Assembly (NCBI GenBank): GCA_025353165.1
Contig: JANXRE010000097.1
Coordinates: 1 to 35,605, forward strand
DNA length: 35,605 bases
Direction of reading: 5' to 3'
From: Acidobacteriota bacterium
GTDB taxonomy: Bacteria; Acidobacteriota; Terriglobia; Bryobacterales; Bryobacteraceae
A model generated the notes under the pieces. The model did no database searches and was not told the DNA's origin. It saw nothing but the letters and a program-made list of their open reading frames with translations. A program made the translations under genes and the position numbers. This document shows, one piece after another, positions 24,308 to 32,005 of this stretch (position 1 is its first letter; every line of letters begins with the position of its first letter).

Positions 24308-25233
24308 TCTTTCTTCACGAGTTCCGGAACTTTCGACAGCGCGGCCAGTTGGATCAGGTACTCTCTCAGCGGCCGCGCCGGAGTGCCCCAATAGACCTGC
24401 CCACCCCGCACGATCTTCGATGTCAGCACGCCTGCACCCGACCCGAGCACGGCCTTGGACTCGATATGCGCCTTGTCGCCAATCCCGACCTGTCCGCCGA
24501 TCACCGCGTAGTCGTCGACGACCACGCCGCCGGCCATGCCCGTCTGTGCGGCAATGACGACGTGCCGGCCGATGCGGCAATTGTGGGCGATGTGAACCAT
24601 GTTGTCGAGCTTTGTGCCGTCGCCGACGCTGGTTACGCCTAGCGCGGCCCGGTCGATGCAGGAGTTTGCGCCGATCTCCACGTCGTTACCGATCTCGACC
24701 GTCCCGACTTGCGGGAAATTCTCGTAAGCGCCGTTTCGCAGAACGAACCCAAATCCGTCGGCGCCGATGACAGCGCCCGAATGGAGCACGACGCGGTCGC
24801 CGATGGTCACGTTGCCGTACACTGTCACGTTGGCGTGTATCGTGCATCCGTGCCCGATGCGCACGTCGTCTCCGATCGCGCATCCCGGCCCGATGCTGGT
24901 GCCTTCGCCCATCGCGACGCGCTGTCCGATGACGGCAGACGGGTGAACTCCGGGCGTGGGCCGGCGTTTGGGATGGAGCGCGTCGATCACTTGCGCGATT
25001 GCAGCCCGGGGATCCGGCACGCGAATCAGTGCGGCGGCGCTGCCCTCGAAAGCCGGCGGCACGAGCAGACAACCAGCGCGCGAGGACCCGGCGGCGCGCG
25101 CCGCCTTCTGGTTCGCGACGAACGAGATTTCGTCGGGAGCGGCCGCCTCGAGTGTGCTCACCCGGCGAATGTCGCGTTCGCCGTCGCCTTCCCAACCCGC
25201 ATTCAATCGCGCGGCTATTTCGCGTACCAACAT
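24256..25233 (-). CDS. lpxD: UDP-3-O-acylglucosamine N-acyltransferase
   Basis: A 325-aa lipid A enzyme that adds the second acyl chain, on nitrogen, to UDP-3-O-acylglucosamine in the cytoplasm. The N-terminal uridine-binding domain (about 1-95) includes DEISFVANQK. A left-handed beta helix of hexapeptide repeats spans about 98-265, with the catalytic His in VHIAHNCRIG. The last 17 residues (LLTRAARKPDSEPRP) are encoded by a REP-like repeat and replace a normal C-terminus. GGAGG six bases before the ATG supports the start. It is divergent from lpxA with 36 bp between them. Confidence 0.95.
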   Translation of the reverse strand: MLVREIAARLNAGWEGDGERDIRRVSTLEAAAPDEISFVANQKAARAAGSSRAGCLLVPPAFEGSAAALIRVPDPRAAIAQVIDALHPKRRPTPGVHPSAVIGQRVAMGEGTSIGPGCAIGDDVRIGHGCTIHANVTVYGNVTIGDRVVLHSGAVIGADGFGFVLRNGAYENFPQVGTVEIGNDVEIGANSCIDRAALGVTSVGDGTKLDNMVHIAHNCRIGRHVVIAAQTGMAGGVVVDDYAVIGGQVGIGDKAHIESKAVLGSGAGVLTSKIVRGGQVYWGTPARPLREYLIQLAALSKVPELVKKDRLLTRAARKPDSEPRP

Positions 25234-25269
25234 CGGAATCCTCCCGCCAACGCCTTACGATATAGTTTT

Positions 25270-26058
25270 ATGCCCATTGATCCATCCGCCGTGGTCGCGC
25301 CCACCGCGCGCGTGCATCCAGACGCCGTTGTCGGAGCGCAAGTGCACATCGGCGACTTCTGCATTGTGGAACAGGACGTCGCCATCGGCAACTTCTGCCG
25401 GCTCGAGCCGTACGTCTACCTGAAGCGCTGGACCACGCTGGGCCAGCGAAACGAGATCTCGGCGGGGACCGTTCTCGGCACCGATCCGTTTGACAAAGGG
25501 TTCACGGGCGAGCGCAGCTACCTGCGAATCGGCGATGGAAACAAGATCCGCGAGCACTACACCATCTCGCGCGGGACTGCGCCCGAGTCGACGACGGTGC
25601 TCGGTGACGAGAACTACATCATGAGCAGCGGCCATATCGCCCACAACTGCAACGTTGGAAGCCGGACGGTGATCGCCAGTTGCGCGCTGCTCGCCGGGTA
25701 CGTCGAAGTCGAGGACCAGGCGTTCATTTCCGGGGGCGTAGTGATCCACCAGTTCTCGAAGATCGGGCGGCTGGCCATGATCGGAGGAAACACGCGCGTC
25801 AACAGCGATGTGCCGCCATATTTCCTGTGCGCCGATTTCAACGTCGCCGCCAAGGGGTTGAATATGGTGGGCCTCAAGCGGGCGGGCCTGGCTCTCGACG
25901 AGATCCGGAGGCTGAAGGAAGCCTACCGGTTGCTGTACCGCTCGAATCTGAAGCTGGAAGACGCCCTGAAGCGCATCGAGACGGAGGTCGATTCGCCGCA
26001 CACGCGCCACCTGGTGGAATTCATCCGCGCCAGTGAACGGGGTATTTGTCGCGGATAG
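25270..26058 (+). CDS. lpxA: Acyl-ACP:UDP-GlcNAc O-acyltransferase
   Basis: The first enzyme of lipid A synthesis (262 aa, normal length). Hexapeptide-repeat beta helix spans about 5-190, followed by a helical C-terminal domain. The catalytic His lies in SGHIAHNCNVG (about 120-130), and GGVVIHQFSKIGRLAMIGG matches the conserved region following it. The frame is open far upstream over lpxD, but the family begins at MPIDPSAVVAPTARVHPDA. No strong ribosome site precedes it. Together with lpxD it shows the organism makes lipid A and has an outer membrane. Confidence 0.96.
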   Translation: MPIDPSAVVAPTARVHPDAVVGAQVHIGDFCIVEQDVAIGNFCRLEPYVYLKRWTTLGQRNEISAGTVLGTDPFDKGFTGERSYLRIGDGNKIREHYTISRGTAPESTTVLGDENYIMSSGHIAHNCNVGSRTVIASCALLAGYVEVEDQAFISGGVVIHQFSKIGRLAMIGGNTRVNSDVPPYFLCADFNVAAKGLNMVGLKRAGLALDEIRRLKEAYRLLYRSNLKLEDALKRIETEVDSPHTRHLVEFIRASERGICRG

Positions 26059-26230
26059 TCGCGGTTCACGCAGCTTTGGGTGCGCCGGGCGAGTTCAATC
26101 GCTGCATCCGGCAGGCGAAGGCCGCGTTGAAATCTCAGGCGGCCTATCTGGCTCGCTCCCGGATGCGACGATGGTATCCGATACTGGCCGGCCATGAGCA
26201 ACAACTGGTCTCTCCCAATTCGGATTAAGG

Positions 26231-26270
26231 TTGCACGCCAACACGCGCCGGGCCTGCGCGGCGGGTGCAA
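26231..26270. repeat. GC-rich inverted repeat in the lpxA 3' region
   Basis: TTGCAC (26231-26236) pairs with GTGCAA (26265-26270) around a GC-rich core that can pair partly. No U-tract follows on either strand, so it is not a classical intrinsic terminator. It lies between the converging lpxA gene and the GIY-YIG pseudogene. The rest of 26059-26277 shows no gene. Confidence 0.4.
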
Positions 26271-26277
26271 GGCAATC

Positions 26278-27091
26278 TCACTTGGCGTTCAGCCCGAACT
26301 TTCGGCTCAGGAGCTTTTCCTTCCACTGCGACTCCATTCTGCCCATCTCTTCAGCGCTCGCAGATGACGACGCGACTTCAAGCACAGAGACCTGATAGTC
26401 GGCGGCAGGAACATCCTGCATCCGACGATTTCCGCCGTGCCCGGACGCGACGTACTGCTCCCATCTGCCCCAAAAACCGACTTCGCCTTGAGCGGACCCG
26501 ACGTACTGCTTTCCGGTATCGGGGTTCGTCAGTAGATAAACTCCCGCGACCGCCGACAGCGCAGCGCGCCAGGACCCAGGCACCGCTGCCAGATTTGCTG
26601 AGCCGCTCGCGAAAGTCCAGGAAGCCCGGAAATGGGGGCTCGCTGGCGGCGCGGTGGATTTCCTTGATGGCCTTGTCCTTCTTCCCGGCTAACTGGAACC
26701 AGCTACGGTATCCTTCGCCCCATTCAATGGCAAGTCTTCCACTATACGCGGCCAGCTTGGAACTCAGGACCAGATCGTAAAAAAACAGCCCTTCAACATC
26801 TTCCTGCGTGATGGGGTCGATAAGCCCACGTTTAGCTTTGCCGACACCCTCAATCTGATAAATCCCGACGAATAGTGTCTCGTTGAGCGGGGTACCCACG
26901 AATGAAGCGAGCCATTGCGCTCCCTTGAATACGCTTCGGCGCTGGATTTTCTGATAGAGATCGAACCGCCCATCCGCGGCCAGCCATAGTTGGTACGGCG
27001 TCGTCGCGTGGCGCCAGTCCTGATGGCGCACAAGCTTGACATCGGCAGGATCGATGCCTTCGTCCCGAAGCAGCGCATTGAATCCAATCAT
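26278..27091 (-). pseudogene. GIY-YIG nuclease-family protein, one-base frameshift
   Basis: The first frame (27091 to about 26590) begins MIGFNALLRDEGIDP and runs through FVGIYQIEGVGKA and GYRSWFQLAGKKDKAIKEI. The second (about 26590 to 26278) contains the GIY-YIG motif region GVYLLTNPDTGKQYVGSA, then GFWGRWEQY and a conserved-looking end. Joined, they give about 270 aa, the layout I know for a family with this N-terminal domain plus a GIY-YIG domain. The break is a single-base shift near 26590-26600, after ERLSKSGS. A programmed shift is unlikely, as no slippery site is visible. Confidence 0.7.
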
Positions 27092-27360
27092 TCAACCTCC
27101 GTTAGGCATGAACATGCTCGGCCGCACCGCCGAATCCCTTTTTCCTCCATTCTTCCTGCCATGGAAAACCCCTCTGCAGAAGCCTGGCCTGAAACCGCCT
27201 TGCCGTCTTTGCACCAAAGCACCACGCCAATCGCGCCATGGGCCTGCTTCGTGGTCTCCAGCTTTGTTTTTCGCACGTCAGCTATCTTCGTATCGCCTCG
27301 TTTTCTTGCGTCGATTGAACTTACCCGTTCAGTATCGTTTCGTTCTGGCCCCGATATCAC
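27088..27360 (-). CDS. Possible 90-aa ORF upstream of the GIY-YIG gene
   Basis: An open frame whose stop overlaps the start of the GIY-YIG gene as ATGA, with GAGG four bases before that start. The N-terminal half is charged (ARKRGDTKIADVRKTKLE) and the middle reads HGAIGVVLWCKDGKAVSG. I recognise no family, and the overlap may be chance, so this could be non-coding. Confidence 0.25.
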   Translation of the reverse strand: MISGPERNDTERVSSIDARKRGDTKIADVRKTKLETTKQAHGAIGVVLWCKDGKAVSGQASAEGFSMAGRMEEKGIRRCGRACSCLTEVE

Positions 27361-27374
27361 AAGCGTTCGCGGAA

Positions 27375-27436
27375 GGCGTCAAGAAAAACTCCGGTTCCCC
27401 CTAAGAAGGCCACACCCCCAACTGTTTCTTGACGCC
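27375..27436. repeat. Perfect 12-bp inverted repeat
   Basis: GGCGTCAAGAAA (27375-27386) is repeated exactly in inverted form at 27425-27436, with 38 nt between. It borders the mobile-element remnants to its right. It could be a terminator-type stem, a recombination site or an insertion-sequence end; the sequence alone does not decide. Confidence 0.6.
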
Positions 27437-27507
27437 GCGCCCTGCCCGTGATGCCGGAGACTCATCCCGAACGAAATAAGTTCAAACGCAAAAAAGGAGA
27501 TACAAAG

Positions 27508-27724
27508 ATGACTTTCAACAAAAACAATAAAGACCGAGAAACAAGGCCCCGCGCTCGTGGCGTTCCACGTCCGCAAGAGCGCAGACGGCAAGGGCAAAGG
27601 CTTCTGGACGCGCATCGGCGCAGCCTGGTCGCACGAAGACGGCGAAGGCTTCAACCTCCAGATCGACGTGATGCCGCTCGACGGCAAGATCGTCCTGGGC
27701 ACACCGAAGGCCAACGATGCCTGC
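27508..27724 (+). pseudogene. Small mobile-element protein, frameshifted near its start
   Basis: A strong ribosome site (AAGGAGATACAAAG before ATG) opens a frame that soon becomes arginine-rich nonsense. In the next frame the sequence reads TEKQGPALVAFHVRKSADG, KGFWTRIGAAWSHEDGEG and QIDVMPLDGKIVL. I know this as a small conserved protein of plasmids and integrative elements, function unknown. A single-base indel within the first ten or so codons separates start and body. The homologous end PKANDA is followed by TGC where a TGA stop would be expected. A GTG at 27557 could still start a shortened form. Confidence 0.55.
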
Positions 27725-27792
27725 GGTCAGCACCACACAACGCTCCCTCTTGTCAGGCCAACACCGATCTTGTTTAAGATACGGTTTACCAG

Positions 27793-28053
27793 ATGGCGTC
27801 GAAAGCAAGTGGACCCCTATTCCCAACGCTGCGGCACGGGAAGCTGACCGGCGGCCGCACTCCCCTGCCCCAGGCCAACGTCCACATGATGATTGAACGC
27901 CGTGCTCTTGCGGCCGGCATCCGGTCAAAGGTGAGCGCCCACAGCTTCCGCGCCACCGGCATCACCACGTACCTGCAAAATGGCGGCAAGCTCGAAGTGG
28001 CCCAGCAGATGGCCGGCCACGAGTCGGCCCGCACGACCGGCCTGTACGATCGG
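27793..28053 (+). pseudogene. Tyrosine integrase, C-terminal catalytic fragment
   Basis: The 87 residues from the Met at 27793 carry the end of a phage-type integrase: HSFRATGITTYL holds the HxxR pair (Arg at 53), MAGHES the second His (76) and LYDR the tyrosine nucleophile (85). The N-terminal DNA-binding domains and first catalytic Arg are missing; a stop lies five codons upstream. After LYDR the sequence leaves the family. It cannot be active. With the small protein before it, this is the scar of an integrative element. Confidence 0.75.
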
Positions 28054-28109
28054 TTCCATGCGTTCCTTTTCTACCACGCAATGGGCCCCTCTTGCGAGAC
28101 AGCGGGTTG

Positions 28110-28361
28110 TTACATTGGTCGGGCCATTGCCCGTTCGAGGGTTTCCCGAATGAAGCGCGTATAGGGGATACCACGCGCCTTTGCCCGAGCCTTCACCGCT
28201 GCCAGCAACGGCTTCGGCACCCGCATGTTGATCTGGTCGTCCTTCTTCTCGAATTCAAACTGTGCCGGTTTGAACTGCGAAAAATCGAGGTTAGACAGAT
28301 CTTGGGCGAGAAACGCCTCAGCTTGCCTATCGGTCTTGAGTCGCGGGATTTGCTTTTTCAT
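28110..28361 (-). CDS. CopG-type antitoxin
   Basis: An 83-aa protein starting MKKQIPRLKTDRQAEAFL, followed by DLSNLDFSQFKPAQFEF and a ribbon-helix-helix-like C-terminus (DQINMRVPKPLLAAVKARA, then RGIPYTRFIRETLERA). This matches the CopG antitoxin family, which represses its own operon and neutralises a small ribonuclease toxin. No BrnT- or RelE-type toxin lies beside it, only the broken VapC-like gene upstream, so it is an orphan here. An earlier ATG at 28394 is an alternative start, but without a ribosome site. Confidence 0.75.
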   Translation of the reverse strand: MKKQIPRLKTDRQAEAFLAQDLSNLDFSQFKPAQFEFEKKDDQINMRVPKPLLAAVKARAKARGIPYTRFIRETLERAMARPM

Positions 28362-28405
28362 AGGCTGCAATCTTCTTAGGGTGTCGGCGTTCATCGGAAA
28401 CGAGT

Positions 28406-28830
28406 TCAGTCCCACGGATTGAGGATCGTCAACCCACGGCCCTCAAAGTCCGTTACGTTGCGCGTCACAAGTGCGAGGCCGTGTTCCAGGGCAGTGGCCG
28501 CAATCTGACCATCCGGCACATGAAGCGGGCGGCCCATGAGTTGCTGCTGGCCCTCCAGGACGCCCCAGCGCTCGGCGATGGATCGGGTCACCGGCAGAAT
28601 GCGGCCGGAAAACAGGTTTGTAAGATCCGTTTCAAGCCAAACTTCGAGCTCCGTTCGCCGCTTCCCAGGGGACCGCAGGACGATCCCTTTGCGGATTTCG
28701 CCGAAACTGACGACGCTCATGAACAACTCGCCAAGGCTCTGGGCGGCGATCCACGTTGTAACCTTACGATTGAGGCTGGATGCGCACCAACTCCGATGGA
28801 ACGTTGGTATCCAAACAGAAAGCCGCTCAT
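28406..28830 (-). pseudogene. VapC-like PIN toxin with two single-base insertions
   Basis: The C-terminal three quarters read well: FMSVVSFGEIRKGI, then VPDGQIAATALEHGLALVTRN with the late acidic residues of PIN ribonucleases. The N-terminus is split over three frames: MSGFL, then LDTNVPSELVRIQPQS (the catalytic Asp), then KVTTWIAAQSLGELF. One extra T after MSGFL and one extra T before KVTTW explain both breaks. Its ATG overlaps the antitoxin stop as ATGA. The remaining intact frame, from an internal Met, lacks the first catalytic Asp and should be inactive. Confidence 0.75.
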
Positions 28831-29084
28831 TCGAGATCGACCGGGCGGCTCAGGGACGGAGTACGCCTGAAGAGCGTGTCGACTTCTTCATCCGTGAGCA
28901 AGCCGCGCACTTTGGCGCAGGCGTCGATCAATTCCTGGCCGGTACGCCGCGCCGGCTCGGGAGAAACGCGCGCTTCGCGAATGACGATCTCTTTCACATA
29001 GTCGCCCAGCGACACCCCGCGGGCCGTGGCAAGGGCGAGGAGCCCTTTTTCGATTTCGGGTTGCAGGTCGAGGGTGATGGTCAT
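28827..29084 (-). CDS. Antitoxin paired with the VapC-like toxin
   Basis: An 85-aa protein beginning MTITLDLQPEIEKGLLALA. The opening resembles a ribbon-helix-helix DNA-binding segment (GVSLGDYVKEIVIREA), and the C-terminus (LTDEEVDTLFRRTPS) fits a toxin-binding tail. The ATGA overlap with the downstream PIN toxin is the classical type II arrangement, with the antitoxin first. It is intact while its toxin is broken. Confidence 0.7.
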   Translation of the reverse strand: MTITLDLQPEIEKGLLALATARGVSLGDYVKEIVIREARVSPEPARRTGQELIDACAKVRGLLTDEEVDTLFRRTPSLSRPVDLE

Positions 29085-29153
29085 GGGGCGTCTCCCGTCA
29101 AAAACAGTTCCGCCCCCACCCTACCCGAGGACGGATCGCTCGGTCAAGTCGGG

Positions 29154-30134
29154 TCAACGGTTTACATCGACAACCACGCGGCCGCGGACTTGGCCGTCCA
29201 GGATCTTCTTGCCCCACTCGAAAATCTCCGACAGGCCGATCTCCTGAGTCATTCGGTCCAGGACGCGCATGTCCAGATCGCGCTCCAGGCGCGCCCAGAT
29301 TTCGCGGCGCTCGGCGTTCGTTACCAAAACCGAATTGATGCCGAGCAGGTTCACGCCGCGCAGAATCAGCGGGAACACCGTGGTCTTCAACAGGTGGCTG
29401 CCGACCAGGCCGCACACGGCGATGCTGGAGCCGTGGCCCGCGGTCCTCAGCAGGCCAGCTAGCGTGTCGCCCCCGACTGTGTCCACCGCTCCGCCCCAGC
29501 GCTCGGCTTCCATCGGTTTCGGCGACGGCGTGGCCAATACGGATCGCTCGATGATTTCGGCTGCGCCTAGTTCGCGGAGGTAGTGGTGGATCTCCGCGCG
29601 CCCGGTGGATGCCACTACCCGATATCCGCGCTTCGCCAGCAGAGCGACGGCTACGCTCCCGACCCCGCCGCCCGCTCCCGTCACGACGATCTCGCGGCCG
29701 CCGGGTTTCGCGCCGTTCCGCTCCAGCGCGATCACCGCCTGCATGGCCGTAAATCCCGCGGTGCCGATGGCCATCGCCTGTTTCGTGCCGATACCCGCCG
29801 GGAGGGGAACGACGTCCGCAGCCTTCATGCGCGCCATCCCGACGTAACCGCCCCACACCGTCTCGGAGAGACCGCACCCGGTAACCGCGACGCGCTCGCC
29901 CGGCTGGAACTCCGGCGAACTCGATTCGACAACGTCGCCCGCCAAGTCGATGCCGGGAATCATCGGGTAACGCCGGATGACGCCCGGACTTCCCGAGACC
30001 GCGAGGCCGTCCTTGTAATTCAGCGATGAGTACGCGACGCGAATCAACACGTCGCCCTCGGGCAGTTCGGTAACGGGGACGTCGCGGAAGTCCGCGCGGA
30101 ACCCGCCGTCATTGGTGATCCAGATCGCTCTCAC
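29154..30134 (-). CDS. AcuI/YhdH-family NADPH-dependent oxidoreductase
   Basis: A 326-aa zinc-independent medium-chain reductase of the YhdH/YhfP family, whose AcuI members reduce acryloyl-CoA to propionyl-CoA. Family marks include YSSLNYKDGLA (about 36-46), IPGIDLAG, and the nucleotide-binding GAGGGVGSVAV (about 153). No zinc ligands are present. The exact substrate cannot be read. It starts 7 bp after the BadF-type kinase gene and ends the housekeeping run. Confidence 0.88.
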   Translation of the reverse strand: MRAIWITNDGGFRADFRDVPVTELPEGDVLIRVAYSSLNYKDGLAVSGSPGVIRRYPMIPGIDLAGDVVESSSPEFQPGERVAVTGCGLSETVWGGYVGMARMKAADVVPLPAGIGTKQAMAIGTAGFTAMQAVIALERNGAKPGGREIVVTGAGGGVGSVAVALLAKRGYRVVASTGRAEIHHYLRELGAAEIIERSVLATPSPKPMEAERWGGAVDTVGGDTLAGLLRTAGHGSSIAVCGLVGSHLLKTTVFPLILRGVNLLGINSVLVTNAERREIWARLERDLDMRVLDRMTQEIGLSEIFEWGKKILDGQVRGRVVVDVNR

Positions 30135-30141
30135 GGGTTGA

Positions 30142-31077
30142 TTATAGCGACTGGCCCGAAGGAAAGATCGCGCGGCCCGCCTGCCGGTAAGCCTCGATCA
30201 ACGCGCCGGCGGCCGGAGAGTACAACGGCGGACCGAACACGTTGCCCGCCTCCCGTTCCACCAGCTCGCGGAAATGGGCGCGGAGGCTCAGGCTGTGGAA
30301 TACGCCGCCTGCGTACGACACCCGCGCGGACTCGCCTTCCTGGAATAACTGCCGGCGAACGGCGAGCGCTATCCGCGCCAGTTCGGCGGCGGAATTCCGC
30401 AGTATGTCTTGCGCGACCGGGTCGCCGTCGATCGCCTCGCGATCCACGATTCCCGCAAACGCCGCCACGCGGGAACGCGGATACTCGGGGTTGTAAAAGC
30501 GATGCATGAGATCGTCGGCGTCCTTCGCTCCGGTCTCCTCGAGCAGCGCATCCCGCAGGGACGTTTCCGGTCCCCATCCCTCGTCCTGCCGGAGCGCCGC
30601 GCGAACGGCCTGGCGCACGATATCGAATGCGCCGCCCTCGTCGCCGAAAACGTAGCCCCACCCGCCCGCGCGTGCGGTGACGCTTTTGGCGTTCCGGCCG
30701 AACGCGATGGAGCCGGTCCCGGCGGTGGTGACGATGCCCGGCTCTCCGGCGCAGGCGCCCACCAGCGCGGTGAGGGCGTCGTGAGTGACCAGCAGATGTC
30801 CGGCGGAGATTAGCTCCTGGACCAGCGCTTCCTTGTCCGCCGGTCCTCCGCTGAAACCGAGCACGGCCGACTCAAACCGCGCCTCTTCCATTCCCGCCTG
30901 TTCGCGCGCCGCCCGTATGCAGCCGCCCACCGCGTCCATGAATCTCGCGCGCGCCTCAACTTCCCGAACGTGGTTGCAGGGCCCGCCTCGGCCCACTCCG
31001 GCGACACGCCCCTCCGCATCGCCGATGAGTACGGTGGTGCTGGACTGCCCTCCGTCGACGCCGAGGTAGTAAGCCAT
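30142..31077 (-). CDS. BadF/BadG-type ATPase, probable N-acetylglucosamine kinase
   Basis: A 311-aa ASKHA-fold protein. The phosphate-1 loop is YYLGVDGGQSSTTVLIGD at the start. FSGGPADKEA, TTAGTGSIAFG (about 120) and the closing SYAGGVFHS complete the nucleotide site. The GGWGYVFGDEGGAFDI stretch is typical of N-acetylglucosamine kinases of the BadF family, so sugar phosphorylation (for example peptidoglycan recycling) is the best guess. No iron-sulfur cysteines of an activase are seen. It follows recR by 6 bp. Confidence 0.85.
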   Translation of the reverse strand: MAYYLGVDGGQSSTTVLIGDAEGRVAGVGRGGPCNHVREVEARARFMDAVGGCIRAAREQAGMEEARFESAVLGFSGGPADKEALVQELISAGHLLVTHDALTALVGACAGEPGIVTTAGTGSIAFGRNAKSVTARAGGWGYVFGDEGGAFDIVRQAVRAALRQDEGWGPETSLRDALLEETGAKDADDLMHRFYNPEYPRSRVAAFAGIVDREAIDGDPVAQDILRNSAAELARIALAVRRQLFQEGESARVSYAGGVFHSLSLRAHFRELVEREAGNVFGPPLYSPAAGALIEAYRQAGRAIFPSGQSL

Positions 31078-31083
31078 CGAGCC

Positions 31084-31683
31084 CTACATCTCGCGGCGGT
31101 TCTCTAGCGACTTCGACATGGTCACTTCATCCGCGAACTCTAGATCGCTGCCCACCGGTATCCCCATCGCGATGCGGGTGACGCGCACGCCGAGCGGCTT
31201 CAGAAGCCGGGATAAGTACACCGCGGTGGCTTCGCCTTCGACCGTCGGGTTGGTGGCAAGAATGATCTCCTGAACGTCGGTGCCTTCCATCCGCGCAAGC
31301 AGTTCCTTGATCCTGAGCTTGTCGGGGCCGATGCCGCGCAGAGGCGAAATCGAACCGTGGAGCACGTGATACAGGCCTGAGAACTGGCGCGTCGTTTCGA
31401 TCGGAAGCACGGCGTGCGGCTCCTCGATGACGCAGATCACTGAGTGATCCCGCGTTGGATCGCGGCAGAACGGACACAGGTCGCCGTCGCTGATGTTGTT
31501 GCAGACCGAGCAGAGGCCGAGATTGTCTTTCACGTCGAGAAGGGCCGTGGCGAGGCGTTGCGCGTTCTCGCGATCCGTGCGAAGCACGTGAAAGGCGAGG
31601 CGCTGTGCGGATTTCTGGCCGATGCCAGGGAGCCGCTTAAACTCCTGGATCAGACGGGCGAGCGGCTCGGCGAAGTCGGGCAT
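31084..31683 (-). CDS. recR: Recombination protein RecR
   Basis: A 199-aa member of the RecFOR pathway, which loads RecA at gaps. Features in order: helix-hairpin-helix ([18 protein letters not shown]), a C4 zinc finger with Cys58, 61, 70 and 73, and a Toprim domain from about residue 80 ([14 protein letters not shown], then [14 protein letters not shown]). Length is standard. It lies 9 bp below ybaB in the conserved dnaX-ybaB-recR order. Confidence 0.97.
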   Translation of the reverse strand: MPDFAEPLARLIQEFKRLPGIGQKSAQRLAFHVLRTDRENAQRLATALLDVKDNLGLCSVCNNISDGDLCPFCRDPTRDHSVICVIEEPHAVLPIETTRQFSGLYHVLHGSISPLRGIGPDKLRIKELLARMEGTDVQEIILATNPTVEGEATAVYLSRLLKPLGVRVTRIAMGIPVGSDLEFADEVTMSKSLENRREM

Positions 31684-31692
31684 GCGAGGTCG

Positions 31693-32001
31693 TTAAAAGA
31701 GGCCGGGAGGAAGTCCAAGCCCGCCGAGCATGCCGCCGAGTTTGGATTGCGATTCTTGCTCGACCTTTTTCATCCCATCGTTGAAGGCGGCCAGGATCAT
31801 ATCCTGGAGCATCTCGAGGTCGGTTGCCGCCTCTGGGTCGATCTTGACGGACAGCAGATTCTTGTTGCCGTCCATATTCACGATCACCATGCCGCCGCCG
31901 GCCGAGCCTTCGACGCGAATCTTTGCGATTTCTTCCTGCATGCGCGCCTGCATTTGCTGCGCCTGCTTCATCATGGACTGCATATTGCCCGGGGTTTTCA
32001 T
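31693..32001 (-). CDS. YbaB/EbfC nucleoid-associated protein
   Basis: A 102-aa DNA-binding protein of the YbaB/EbfC family, which forms tweezer-shaped dimers. The start is helical and rich in Met and Gln (MMKQAQQMQARMQEEIAK), followed by the beta sheet GGGMVIVNMDGNKNLLSVKI and a second helix. The glycine-rich end LGGMLGGLGLPPGLF is typical. It sits between dnaX (4-bp gap) and recR, its usual place. Confidence 0.95.
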   Translation of the reverse strand: MKTPGNMQSMMKQAQQMQARMQEEIAKIRVEGSAGGGMVIVNMDGNKNLLSVKIDPEAATDLEMLQDMILAAFNDGMKKVEQESQSKLGGMLGGLGLPPGLF

Positions 32002-32005
32002 GGCT

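Noticed and set aside
26046-26228. 60-codon frame behind lpxA
   Set aside because: It has no ribosome site, no motif and overlaps the lpxA end; composition looks non-coding.
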